Source of the DNA: Ramlibacter sp.
GTDB taxonomy: Bacteria > Pseudomonadota > Gammaproteobacteria > Burkholderiales > Burkholderiaceae
Direction: 5' to 3'
Assembly: GCA_014376915.1 (NCBI GenBank)
Contig: JACMQP010000236.1
Coordinates: forward strand, 1-39,957
DNA length: 39,957 nt
The position numbers were made by a program, and so were the translations under genes. The notes below the pieces were generated by a model. It saw nothing but the letters and a program-made list of their open reading frames with translations, was not told where the DNA came from and did no database searches. Of this stretch, positions 17,070 through 24,412 are shown piece by piece (the first letter of the stretch is position 1; each line of letters begins with the position of its first letter).

Positions 17070-18080
17070 CTACTCCTTCGGCGCGCTCGGGTCCAGCAGG
17101 TCGGGAGCAGTGCGTGCTTTCGGTTCAGCATCGATTTGCGATGTCAGGTCGTCGATGACGCCAGTGTAGACAGGGCCCTTGGTCGACAGCGCACGCGGCG
17201 GCCGCGGCGGTGCTGGCGGCGCAGCCGCCAGCTCGGCGCGGTGGCTCAATTGCACGCGATAGATCGGCTCTGGCATGTCCATGTCGGCCGCTTCGAGCGC
17301 GAGCTTGACGGTGCGGATGGCTTCGCTGCGGACCATCAAGAAGTCGTGCAATCGCTGGTCGACCCAGCCGAGAAACCGCAGCTGCACGTTCGAGTCACCC
17401 AACGCGGCGATGTAGGCGCGCGGCGGTGGCGTCTGCATCACGCCCGGCAGGCGGGACAGTTCAGCCGTGCCGATGTGCTGTGCCGTCACGAGGTCTTCGC
17501 CGACCCCGATGCCCACGTCGAACTCGAAACGTCGGCTCGGATTGCGTGTGTAATTGAGCGTGACGCTACGGAACACCAGCGCGTTGGGCAAGCGAAGGTG
17601 GTTGCCGTCGAGCGTCATCAGGATCGTGGCGCGCGAGGTCATCGAGACCAAGACGCCCTCGTTGCCGTCGATCACGACGTGATCACGCGGCGAGAAGGGT
17701 TGGCGCAGGCTCATGAGGATGCCGGCGAGGTAGTTCTCCAGCGTGTCCTTGAACGCGAAGCCGATCGCTACGCCGAGTACGCCGGCGGTGCCTAGCAGCG
17801 CGCCCACAAGCGCGGTGGCGTTCAATATCTCCAGCGCCACGAGCACGCCCAGCAGCGTCACGCCCCACCGCACGGTGGTGCGAGCCAGGTCGCGCATGAA
17901 GGGGTTGCGCTGCGACACGCGGTCCAGCAACGTGCGCCTCGAAAACCAGCCACCGAGCATCCAGCACACCCACACCGACACGAGTGCCAGCGCCAGCATT
18001 GGCAACGCCGCGATCAGTCCGTAGGCCTCGCTCAGCAGGCGCTGAACGACGAGGTCGAAGTGGAATGTAGGCATGGCCAT
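17070..18080 (-). CDS. MscS-family mechanosensitive ion channel
   Basis: The 336-residue protein has two hydrophobic segments (about residues 18-45 and 68-88), then the pore helix with VLGVAIGFAFKDTLENYLAGI near residues 100-122, the MscS signature. The beta domain follows (SPRDHVVIDGNEGVLVSMTSRATIL), and then the C-terminal alpha/beta domain. The final 60 residues are Pro-rich and probably disordered. Such channels release solutes on hypo-osmotic shock. It stands alone: 387 bases upstream hold no gene. An ATG at 18074 is an equivalent start. Confidence 0.9.
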   Translation of the reverse strand: MAMPTFHFDLVVQRLLSEAYGLIAALPMLALALVSVWVCWMLGGWFSRRTLLDRVSQRNPFMRDLARTTVRWGVTLLGVLVALEILNATALVGALLGTAGVLGVAIGFAFKDTLENYLAGILMSLRQPFSPRDHVVIDGNEGVLVSMTSRATILMTLDGNHLRLPNALVFRSVTLNYTRNPSRRFEFDVGIGVGEDLVTAQHIGTAELSRLPGVMQTPPPRAYIAALGDSNVQLRFLGWVDQRLHDFLMVRSEAIRTVKLALEAADMDMPEPIYRVQLSHRAELAAAPPAPPRPPRALSTKGPVYTGVIDDLTSQIDAEPKARTAPDLLDPSAPKE

Positions 18081-18467
18081 AGCGAACCAGTTTAGGCGCT
18101 ACGTGTCGCGGCCGATCGCCAGGGTCTGGCCAATCTCGTGGCCCCTGGCTCATCCGAGCACTACCGAACGCTTCGCGGCGATGCCATCGTTTCCACTCAA
18201 GCCAGTCGAACTACGCGGCCAGACCGTGCCAGTGCGCACGCCGGTGCGGCGCACGTCCAGAAGATCGAGCTCGAAAACCTGCGCCTGCCATCGAGCGAGT
18301 TGGGTGTCCTCAACAGCACTTATCGGACGGGCTCTTGGCGGTGCTCGCCGAGCGCCGATCGAACACGCTGCATCGCTACCGACGAACTCATGGCAAACGT
18401 CCGCTGACTAGCGTCGAGCTTGTGGGCTCACGGCAACGCCGTTGTGCTGATCCTGCGAAAGGCGGCC
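18081..18467. other. Intergenic region without a recognisable gene
   Basis: The 387 bases between the MscS start and the phosphatase end contain several open frames, none with a family signature or ribosome binding site. It would include the MscS promoter near 18081-18150. Nothing else is seen. Confidence 0.4.
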
Positions 18468-19103
18468 TCAAGGCAAGCAGTACGGGCTGCCTTCCGACAG
18501 GAATGGGTCGATGTCAAGTCCTTGAGTTGGAAGCGGGCACTTCATTCCACAACTCGATGATGCGCCCATCCGGGTGATGGGGATTGATGCCAGCAGACTG
18601 ACGGAGCCTGTGTTCAGCGCGAAATGCTGGCATTCGACCAGCTTCAGGCCGATCCAGCGCGCAGCCAGCGCAGCACCGAACTGGCCATGCGTGAACAGCG
18701 CCACCGTGCCTGGCATTGCGCACAAGCGTGCGATGAGTCTGTCGGCTCGGTCGCTCACGTCGGCGGGCGATTCGCCACCGGGGCATCTATCACGCCAGAT
18801 GTTCCAGTCCGGGGTGTCATTGCGGATGTCCGCCGAGTGCAGGCCCTCGTAGTGACCGTAGACCCATTCGGACAAATCGGGCTCGATCGCACTCGCCGTC
18901 CCGAGTCCGGCTAACTCACAGGTCTGGCGCGCACGCAGGCGCGGGCTGACCAGGACTTTCGCGAACACCAGACCACGCAAGCGAGGTGCCAGGGCCCTCG
19001 ATTCAACTTCGCCGTGAGCGGTCAGCCCGAGGTCGGTCAAGCCGGTGTGCTGGCCAGAGAGCGACCAGGCGGTTTCACCGTGGCGAACCAGGCAGACCTT
19101 CAT
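18468..19103 (-). CDS. Histidine phosphatase / phosphoglycerate mutase-like protein, frameshifted C-terminus
   Basis: The ATG at 19103 overlaps the aldolase stop (ATGA). The protein opens MKVCLVRHGETAW, with the phospho-accepting His8 in RHGET, Glu79 in the SEW region and the second catalytic His139 in FTHGQFG, so the catalytic domain is complete. It belongs to the branch that includes phosphoglycerate mutases, alpha-ribazole phosphatase and SixA; the substrate cannot be told. Comparison with the copy at 14.9 kb shows a one-base deletion near 18592 (GATGCCAGC instead of GATGCGCAGC). This replaces the last 27 or so residues after Leu171 with an unrelated tail ending at 18468; without it the gene would stop at 18514. 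It is the last gene of the phosphoketolase operon. Confidence 0.8.
   Translation of the reverse strand: MKVCLVRHGETAWSLSGQHTGLTDLGLTAHGEVESRALAPRLRGLVFAKVLVSPRLRARQTCELAGLGTASAIEPDLSEWVYGHYEGLHSADIRNDTPDWNIWRDRCPGGESPADVSDRADRLIARLCAMPGTVALFTHGQFGAALAARWIGLKLVECQHFALNTGSVSLLASIPITRMGASSSCGMKCPLPTQGLDIDPFLSEGSPYCLP
18511..18684. repeat. Segmental duplication, copy 2 (matches 14930-15104)
   Basis: Direct repeat of 14930-15104, one base shorter. This copy is embedded in the longer phosphatase gene, so it is probably the source copy, although the missing base makes its reading frame the defective one. Confidence 0.9.
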
Positions 19104-20158
19104 GCGGGCAGCCCTTCGGTCTCCATGGCCGGATGCCAGGCACCCTGCGCCGCCGCGGTGTTGCAACGTGCGCGATGCAGCAACGCCCGCTGCGCGGCAA
19201 CACCCTTTTCATCGTTGCCGGCCCACAGGCTGAGAGCAGGTTCTTGCAGCGCACGCCCGAACGAGAAGGTGAGCGGCCAGGGCAGGCACTGGCGTGCGAT
19301 CTTGGACGCCGGACCGCGCACAGCGCTACGCAAATGCATGGCATTCAACCGTGCCGTCGCCAACTCGGCTGGTTGGCCACCGGACAGGAATGCGACGCCT
19401 GCCACTGCGGCCGGCACGGCACGCAGCAGGCAGTCCAGCGTGGTGTCGGTGACGTCGTCCAGCGACACGGGCTCGGCGCAGGCGAGGCCGGGCAGCACCA
19501 TGTTCGGCTTGAGGAGCATCGCCTCCAGCGCCACGCCCTGGCGATGAAGCTGCTCGAAGACTTGGTGCAACACGTCGGCCGTGACTTCCGCGCCCTGCGC
19601 CAGCGTGTGGACACCATCCATCAGCACCTCGGGCTCGACGATCGGCACGATTTGCGCTTCCTGGCACAGCGCGGTATAGCGCGCCTGCGCGTGTGCGTTG
19701 ACTTCGATGCAGACCCGGCTGGGCAACCCGACGCCAATGGCCAGCACCGCCCGCCACTTGGCGAACCGCGCGCCCAGCGACGCATAGTGATGCAGGCGAT
19801 CGCGCAGCCCGTCCAGGCCCTCGGTGACCAGCTCTCCAGGGTGGCCTGCGAGTGCTTTTGCACCGGCATCCACCTTGATCCCGACCAGGATGCCCACCGA
19901 GCGCAGGACATCAGTGAACGGTACGCCGTCGCGGGTGTTCTGGTGAAGGGTCTCTTCGAACAGGATTGCGCCGCTGATCGATTCGGACAGTCCCGGCGCC
20001 GTAACGAACAACTCGCGATAGCGACGGCGGGATTCTTCGGTCTGCGCGATGCCGAATTCGGCGAGGCGCCGATTGCAGGTGCCCACGCTCTCGTCCATCG
20101 CCAGCACGCCCTTGCCTGACGCCATCAGGGCCTGTGCGGTGGCGATCAGGGCATTCAT
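19100..20158 (-). CDS. Fructose-bisphosphate aldolase, class I
   Basis: The 352-residue enzyme is the Schiff-base (class I) type, metal independent. GVLAMDESVGT near residue 17, IVPIVEPEVLMDG near 170 and LLKPNMVLPG with the Schiff-base Lys217 are all present. It cleaves fructose 1,6-bisphosphate to dihydroxyacetone phosphate and glyceraldehyde 3-phosphate, or runs in reverse. The C-terminus lacks the Tyr of animal aldolases, as is usual for bacterial members. Its ATG overlaps the stop of the 68-residue gene upstream, and its own stop overlaps the phosphatase start (both ATGA), so it is tightly coupled in the phosphoketolase operon. Class I aldolases are uncommon as the sole aldolase of betaproteobacteria, which suggests an accessory copy. 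Confidence 0.93.
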   Translation of the reverse strand: MNALIATAQALMASGKGVLAMDESVGTCNRRLAEFGIAQTEESRRRYRELFVTAPGLSESISGAILFEETLHQNTRDGVPFTDVLRSVGILVGIKVDAGAKALAGHPGELVTEGLDGLRDRLHHYASLGARFAKWRAVLAIGVGLPSRVCIEVNAHAQARYTALCQEAQIVPIVEPEVLMDGVHTLAQGAEVTADVLHQVFEQLHRQGVALEAMLLKPNMVLPGLACAEPVSLDDVTDTTLDCLLRAVPAAVAGVAFLSGGQPAELATARLNAMHLRSAVRGPASKIARQCLPWPLTFSFGRALQEPALSLWAGNDEKGVAAQRALLHRARCNTAAAQGAWHPAMETEGLPA

Positions 20159-20361
20159 TCCTGCGCATCCGGCAAGGCCTTCTCGGCGCGATCCAGCGCC
20201 TGCCTGATGGCCGTGATGATGAGCCTGCTCGCTAGCGGCTCATCGATCTCCGGCACGTCCCATTCGGCAATGGCCAGGTACTTCTCGACCATGCGCCTCA
20301 CGTCGGCTTCGAGCTGCTCCCGATGCGCTTCCAGTTCCGAGCGCTCAAGACCCGGGCTCAC
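20155..20361 (-). CDS. Hypothetical 68-residue protein between phosphoketolase and aldolase
   Basis: A small, charged, fully helical-looking protein ([21 protein letters not shown] start) with no cysteine and no membrane segment. The start is a GTG overlapping the phosphoketolase stop as GTGA, and its stop overlaps the aldolase ATG as ATGA. These two perfect 4-base overlaps are strong evidence that it is a real translated gene. I recognise no family. It may be an accessory subunit or regulator of one of the flanking enzymes. Confidence 0.75.
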   Translation of the reverse strand: MSPGLERSELEAHREQLEADVRRMVEKYLAIAEWDVPEIDEPLASRLIITAIRQALDRAEKALPDAQE

Positions 20362-22736
20362 GGCGCAGCCTTCCAGCGCCAGTTGCGGACCTCGGGCATG
20401 TCCTGGCCGTGCTCCCGGATGTACCGTTTGTGTTCGACCAGCTTGGCGGCAAGGCGGACTTTCAACGCGGCGCCCGCGGCGCCGGTCTGGGGCAGGCGAT
20501 CGATGGTGTCGATGACCAGGTGGAAGCGGTCCAGGTCGTTCAGCACCGTCATGTCGAAAGGCGTGGTGATCGTGCCCTCTTCCTTGTAGCCGCGGACGTG
20601 GATGTTGTCGTGGTTGGTGCGCCGGTAGGTCAGCCGATGGATCAGCCAGGGGTAGGCGTGGAAGGCGAAGATGACCGGCTTGCTTCGCGTGAATAGCGCG
20701 TCGAAGGCAGCGTCTGTCAGGCCGTGCGGGTGTTCGCTGGGCGGCTGCAGGCGCATCAGGTCGACGACGTTGACCACCCTCACGTGCAGCCCGGGCAGTT
20801 CTTCGCGCAGTATCTGCACCGCGGCGAGCGTCTCCAAAGTCGGCACGTCGCCGCAGCAGGCCATGACCACATCCGGCTCGCTGCTGGGCGCACTTTGCGC
20901 CGACTCGTTGCCGGCCCAGTCCCAGTTACCAATGCCTGCAGCGCAGTGCTTGACCGCTGCATCCATCGCCAGCCATTGCGGTGCCGAATGCTTGCCGGCG
21001 ACCACCACGTTGACGTAGTGCCGACTGCGCAGGCAATGATCCATCACCGACAGCAGGCAGTTGGCGTCGGGCGGCAGGTAGACGCGCACCACCTCGGCCT
21101 TCTTGTTGACGACGTGGTCGATGAATCCCGGGTCCTGGTGCGTGAAGCCGTTGTGATCCTGGCGCCAGACATGCGAGGCCAGCAAGTAGTTCAGTGACGC
21201 GATCTTGCGTCGCCAGGGCAACTCGGCGCTGACCTTCAGCCACTTTGCATGCTGGTTGAACATCGAGTCAACGATGTGGATAAAGGCCTCGTAGCAGTTG
21301 AACAGGCCGTGCCGGCCGGTCAGAAGATAACCCTCGAGCCAGCCTTCGCACTGGTGCTCGCTCAGCATCTCCATCACCCGGCCCTGGGGCGCCAGCCACT
21401 GGTCGCCCGGCGCGGTGGCTGCGTCCCACTGGCGGTTGGTGGCTTCGAACAAGGCGGCCAGGCCGTTGGAGACGGTTTCGTCCGGCCCGAAGATGCGGAA
21501 ATTGCGGTCGGCGTCGTTGAGCCGGGCGACGTCGCGCAGGAATGGCCCGAGCACGTGCGTGTCGCCGATGCCCGGCGCGCCCGGGACGGGCACCTTCGCG
21601 GCGTACTCGCGGTAGTCGGGCAGATGCAGGTCGCGCAGCAGCAGGCCGCCATTGGCGTGAGGATTGGCGCCCATGCGTCGCGCACCGCTGGGCGCCAGTG
21701 CTGCCAGTTCGGGGAGCAGGCGCCCCTGGGCGTCGAAGAGTTCCTGCGGACGGTAGCTGCGCAGCCAGTCCTCCAGCAGCTTCAGGTGCCCGGGGTGGTC
21801 GGCCGGATGCAACGGTACCTGGTGCGATCGGAAGTTGCCCTCGCACGGCTCGCCGTCGACCCACTTCGGCCCCGTCCAGCCCTTCGGTGAATTGAGCACG
21901 ATCATCGGCCAACGTGCACGCTCGGTCTGCCCATGCTGGCGTGCCTGCAGTTGGATGCGCTGAATCTCCAGCACCGCCTGGTCCAGCGCCGCGATCATCA
22001 GCGCGTGCATCGCTGCTGGCTCATGGCCTTCCACGAAAATCGGCGTCCAGCCGCAGCCGCACAGGAACTGCTCGAGTTCCTCACGCGTGATGCGCGCCAG
22101 CACCGTCGGGTTGGCAATCTTGTAGCCGTTGAGGTGCAGGATCGGCAGCACCGCGCCGTCGGTGGCGGGGTCTAGAAACTTGTTCGAGTGCCAGGCGGTG
22201 GCCAGCGGTCCGGTCTCGGCCTCGCCATCGCCGACGACGCAGGCGACGATCAGGTCGGGGTTGTCGAAGACGGCGCCGAAGGAATGGCTCAGCGAGTAGC
22301 CCAGTTCGCCTCCTTCATGGATCGATCCTGGGCACTCGGGCGAGGCGTGGCTAGGGATGCCTCCGGGAAACGAGAACTGCCGGAACAGTTTCTTCAGCCC
22401 GGCTTCGTTGCGGCCGATGTCGGGGTAGACCTCGCTGTAGGTGCCTTCGAGGTAGGTGTTGCCGACCACGGCCGGGCCGCCGTGGCCGGGGCCCGAGACG
22501 TAGATCATGTCCAGGTCGTAGGCCTTGATGACGCGGTTCAGGTGCGCGTAGATGAAGTTCTGCCCGGGGGTGGTTCCCCAGTGCCCGAGCAGCATGGGCT
22601 TCACGTCTGCCAGCGTCAGCGGACGCGTCAGCAGTGGGTTGTCCCACAGGAAGATCTGGCCGACTGACAGGTAATTCGCGGCGCGCCAATAGGCGTCGAG
22701 ATGTTCTAGCGGCTCATCATGTCGTCCGTTGCTCAT
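20358..22736 (-). CDS. xfp: Phosphoketolase (xylulose-5-phosphate/fructose-6-phosphate)
   Basis: The 792-residue protein has the usual length and thiamine diphosphate enzyme layout. GPGHGG is at residues 82-87, the [18 protein letters not shown] cofactor motif at about 169-186, and the pyrimidine-binding and C-terminal domains follow, with [10 protein letters not shown] near residue 545. It splits xylulose 5-phosphate or fructose 6-phosphate with phosphate into acetyl phosphate plus glyceraldehyde 3-phosphate or erythrose 4-phosphate. Which substrate is preferred cannot be read from the sequence. It is the first gene of a minus-strand operon coupled to a 68-residue protein, aldolase and a phosphatase, and diverges from the glucan operon. 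No acetate kinase or phosphotransacetylase gene is in the window. Confidence 0.95.
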   Translation of the reverse strand: MSNGRHDEPLEHLDAYWRAANYLSVGQIFLWDNPLLTRPLTLADVKPMLLGHWGTTPGQNFIYAHLNRVIKAYDLDMIYVSGPGHGGPAVVGNTYLEGTYSEVYPDIGRNEAGLKKLFRQFSFPGGIPSHASPECPGSIHEGGELGYSLSHSFGAVFDNPDLIVACVVGDGEAETGPLATAWHSNKFLDPATDGAVLPILHLNGYKIANPTVLARITREELEQFLCGCGWTPIFVEGHEPAAMHALMIAALDQAVLEIQRIQLQARQHGQTERARWPMIVLNSPKGWTGPKWVDGEPCEGNFRSHQVPLHPADHPGHLKLLEDWLRSYRPQELFDAQGRLLPELAALAPSGARRMGANPHANGGLLLRDLHLPDYREYAAKVPVPGAPGIGDTHVLGPFLRDVARLNDADRNFRIFGPDETVSNGLAALFEATNRQWDAATAPGDQWLAPQGRVMEMLSEHQCEGWLEGYLLTGRHGLFNCYEAFIHIVDSMFNQHAKWLKVSAELPWRRKIASLNYLLASHVWRQDHNGFTHQDPGFIDHVVNKKAEVVRVYLPPDANCLLSVMDHCLRSRHYVNVVVAGKHSAPQWLAMDAAVKHCAAGIGNWDWAGNESAQSAPSSEPDVVMACCGDVPTLETLAAVQILREELPGLHVRVVNVVDLMRLQPPSEHPHGLTDAAFDALFTRSKPVIFAFHAYPWLIHRLTYRRTNHDNIHVRGYKEEGTITTPFDMTVLNDLDRFHLVIDTIDRLPQTGAAGAALKVRLAAKLVEHKRYIREHGQDMPEVRNWRWKAAP

Positions 22737-22843
22737 CGACTCACACTAGGCCACGCAGACCGCTCGTGTCTGTTCGATACCGAACATCGCAGTGCGGACG
22801 TTCGCATGCATGTTGCCCCGTGCTTTCGAAGAAGAAGTTCCCC
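22737..22843. promoter_or_regulatory. Divergent promoter region with a perfect palindrome at 22771-22786
   Basis: The 107 bases separate the phosphoketolase operon (minus) from the DUF302/glucan operon (plus). TGTTCG-ATAC-CGAACA at 22771-22786 is a perfect 6-4-6 inverted repeat, placed 35 bases from the xfp start and 58 from the DUF302 start. That is a suitable position for an operator controlling both directions. I cannot assign the regulator; no regulator gene is adjacent. Confidence 0.5.
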
Positions 22844-23262
22844 ATGTACGGATTCACCACCACCCCGGCCGGCACCACATTCGACCAAGCCCTCGCCAAC
22901 ACCCTGGCGGCGTTGAAAGCCGAAGGCTTAGGCGTGCTTAGCGATATCGATGTGCAGCATGCGATGAAAGAGAAGCTCGGCGCCGCCATACCGCCGTACC
23001 GGCGTACCGCATCCTCGGTGCCTGCAACCCGCCACTGGCGCAACCTGCCTTGCAGGCCTTGCCCGACGTCGGCTTGCTGCTGCCGTGCAAGGTCATCGTC
23101 CGCGAAGAAGCACCAGACCGCGTGGTGGTCGGTTTCCTCGATCCTCAGATCATGGTGAACTTGGTCGGCAAGCCCGAAGTGAAGACCGTGGCGGAGGCGG
23201 CGGAGCAGCGACTCCTCCGGCCCTGCGAGAGCCTTGATGGAAACACGACGCAGGCTAACTGA
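22844..23262 (+). pseudogene. DUF302 gene disrupted by an 8-bp tandem repeat expansion
   Basis: The first 53 residues (MYGFTTTPAGTTFDQALANT start) and the later part (ILGACNPPLAQPALQALPDVGLLLP and onward, in another frame) together make one normal DUF302 protein. The break is at 22989-23010, where TACCGCCG-TACCGGCG-TACCGC shows an imperfect 8-base unit repeated. Removing one unit joins the two frames exactly at the expected PPYRILGACN sequence. As written, translation shifts and ends at a later stop. DUF302 is a small alpha/beta fold of unknown function found in stress-related clusters. The ATG is preceded by a GAAGAAG purine run. Confidence 0.8.
22989..23010 (+). repeat. Imperfect tandem 8-mer repeat causing the DUF302 frameshift
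   Basis: TACCGCCG, TACCGGCG and TACCGC follow each other directly. The intact reading frame needs one unit fewer. This is a likely slipped-strand site. Confidence 0.75.
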
Positions 23263-23566
23263 CGCCAGCCCATGAGCCAGCGGTGAAGTCGAGATCCAGG
23301 CCGCCTGCGTAGAGCCGTGAGTGGAAGTGTCCCGCAGCGGTCGTTGTCGTGAGGACGTCGATGTTCGCCTCGCCATCTTTCGGTGGTGCGGCAGCGCACA
23401 GACGCCGACCCTTTCCCGCGAGAACATTTATCTTCCAGGCCAGCACATTGCGCGGGTCACTTCCGGTGGGTGCGACTTCGAACGACTCCCACACCCCTCC
23501 CTCCTGCCGTCCCCGGCCGCATTGTTTCCAGGCGGCGTGGCAGGCGTCCCGAAAGGAAGACTATCC
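23263..23566. other. Intergenic region before the PRC-barrel gene
   Basis: These 304 bases contain no gene I can support. A minus-strand frame (23255-23494) has some protein-like character but no ribosome binding site and no known family. A promoter for the long operon downstream could lie here, as the DUF302 gene is broken and the gap is the largest in the plus-strand run. Confidence 0.35.
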
Positions 23567-24388
23567 ATGTTACGAAGCCTTAAAGCCCTCGAGAAGTGCA
23601 CCATCGGTGCGACTGACGGCGACATTGGTCAGGTGAAGGATCTTTACTTCGACGATCACGACTGGGTCGTTCGCTACCTTATCGTCGACACTGGCTCATG
23701 GCTGTCAAGCCGCAAGGTGCTGATCTCTCCCATTTCGATTCACACGCCCGATTGGCAGACAAACAGGTTGCCAGCCGCGGTGGCTCGGGACCAAGTCAAA
23801 AACAGTCCCGAGATTGACACCGACAAACCAGTGTCTCGGCAGCACGAGCTGCAGTACCTCGACCACTACGGCTATCCCAACTACTGGGGTGGCACCGGGC
23901 TGTGGGGCGCTGGGATGTATCCGTTTGCGATGGTTCCCGGCTATGCCGGGCTGCCTGTAGGCGTTGCCGAGCGGAACCTCGCGATACAGGAAAGCGTCCA
24001 GGCCGAACGCATGAGGCATCGCGACGACGATCCCCACCTGCGCAGCGGCGAGGCCGTCGTCGGCTACCACCTCCACGTCACCGACGGCGAAGTCGGGCAT
24101 GTCGAAGGGTTTTTGGTCGATGACGAAACCTGGGCCATCCGCTACCTCGTCATCAACACCAGCAACTGGTGGCTCGGGCACCAGGTGCTTATCGCGCCGC
24201 AATGGATTTCCGGGATCGAGTGGTCGGACCAGAGCGTGACGGTCGACTTGAGCCGCGAAGCGGTGAAGACTGCGCCGGTCTACGAACCGTCGGTCGCCCT
24301 GGACCGCCAGCGCGAGACGAGTCTGTACAGCCACTACGGCCTAACTCCTTACTGGACGGCCCCCGCGACACCCGAGCGTGAGGTCTGA
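23567..24388 (+). CDS. Two-domain PRC-barrel protein
   Basis: The ATG at 23567 has a good AAAGGAAGA site. The 273-residue protein contains two PRC-barrel domains: residues about 1-75 (GATDGDIGQVKDLYFDDHDWVV) and 160-240 (VTDGEVGHVEGFLVDDETWAI). Both end in a conserved Trp/Leu stretch with a KVLISP or QVLIAP motif. A Tyr/Gly/Trp-rich linker (about residues 98-130) joins them. PRC barrels mediate protein interactions in photosynthetic reaction centres, RimM and many stress-cluster proteins; this one is cytoplasmic with no known partner. It lies 24 bases before the GH94 gene and may be cotranscribed with it. Confidence 0.82.
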   Translation: MLRSLKALEKCTIGATDGDIGQVKDLYFDDHDWVVRYLIVDTGSWLSSRKVLISPISIHTPDWQTNRLPAAVARDQVKNSPEIDTDKPVSRQHELQYLDHYGYPNYWGGTGLWGAGMYPFAMVPGYAGLPVGVAERNLAIQESVQAERMRHRDDDPHLRSGEAVVGYHLHVTDGEVGHVEGFLVDDETWAIRYLVINTSNWWLGHQVLIAPQWISGIEWSDQSVTVDLSREAVKTAPVYEPSVALDRQRETSLYSHYGLTPYWTAPATPEREV

Positions 24389-24412
24389 CGACGGGACCCT
24401 CGGGCGAGCGCC

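Noticed and set aside
16574..17131. 185-residue minus-strand frame before MscS
   Set aside because: Ser/Arg-rich, no motif, overlaps the MscS 3' end in another frame.
23255..23494. 79-residue minus-strand frame before the PRC-barrel gene
   Set aside because: Somewhat protein-like, but no ribosome binding site, no family and it overlaps the DUF302 end; support is too weak.
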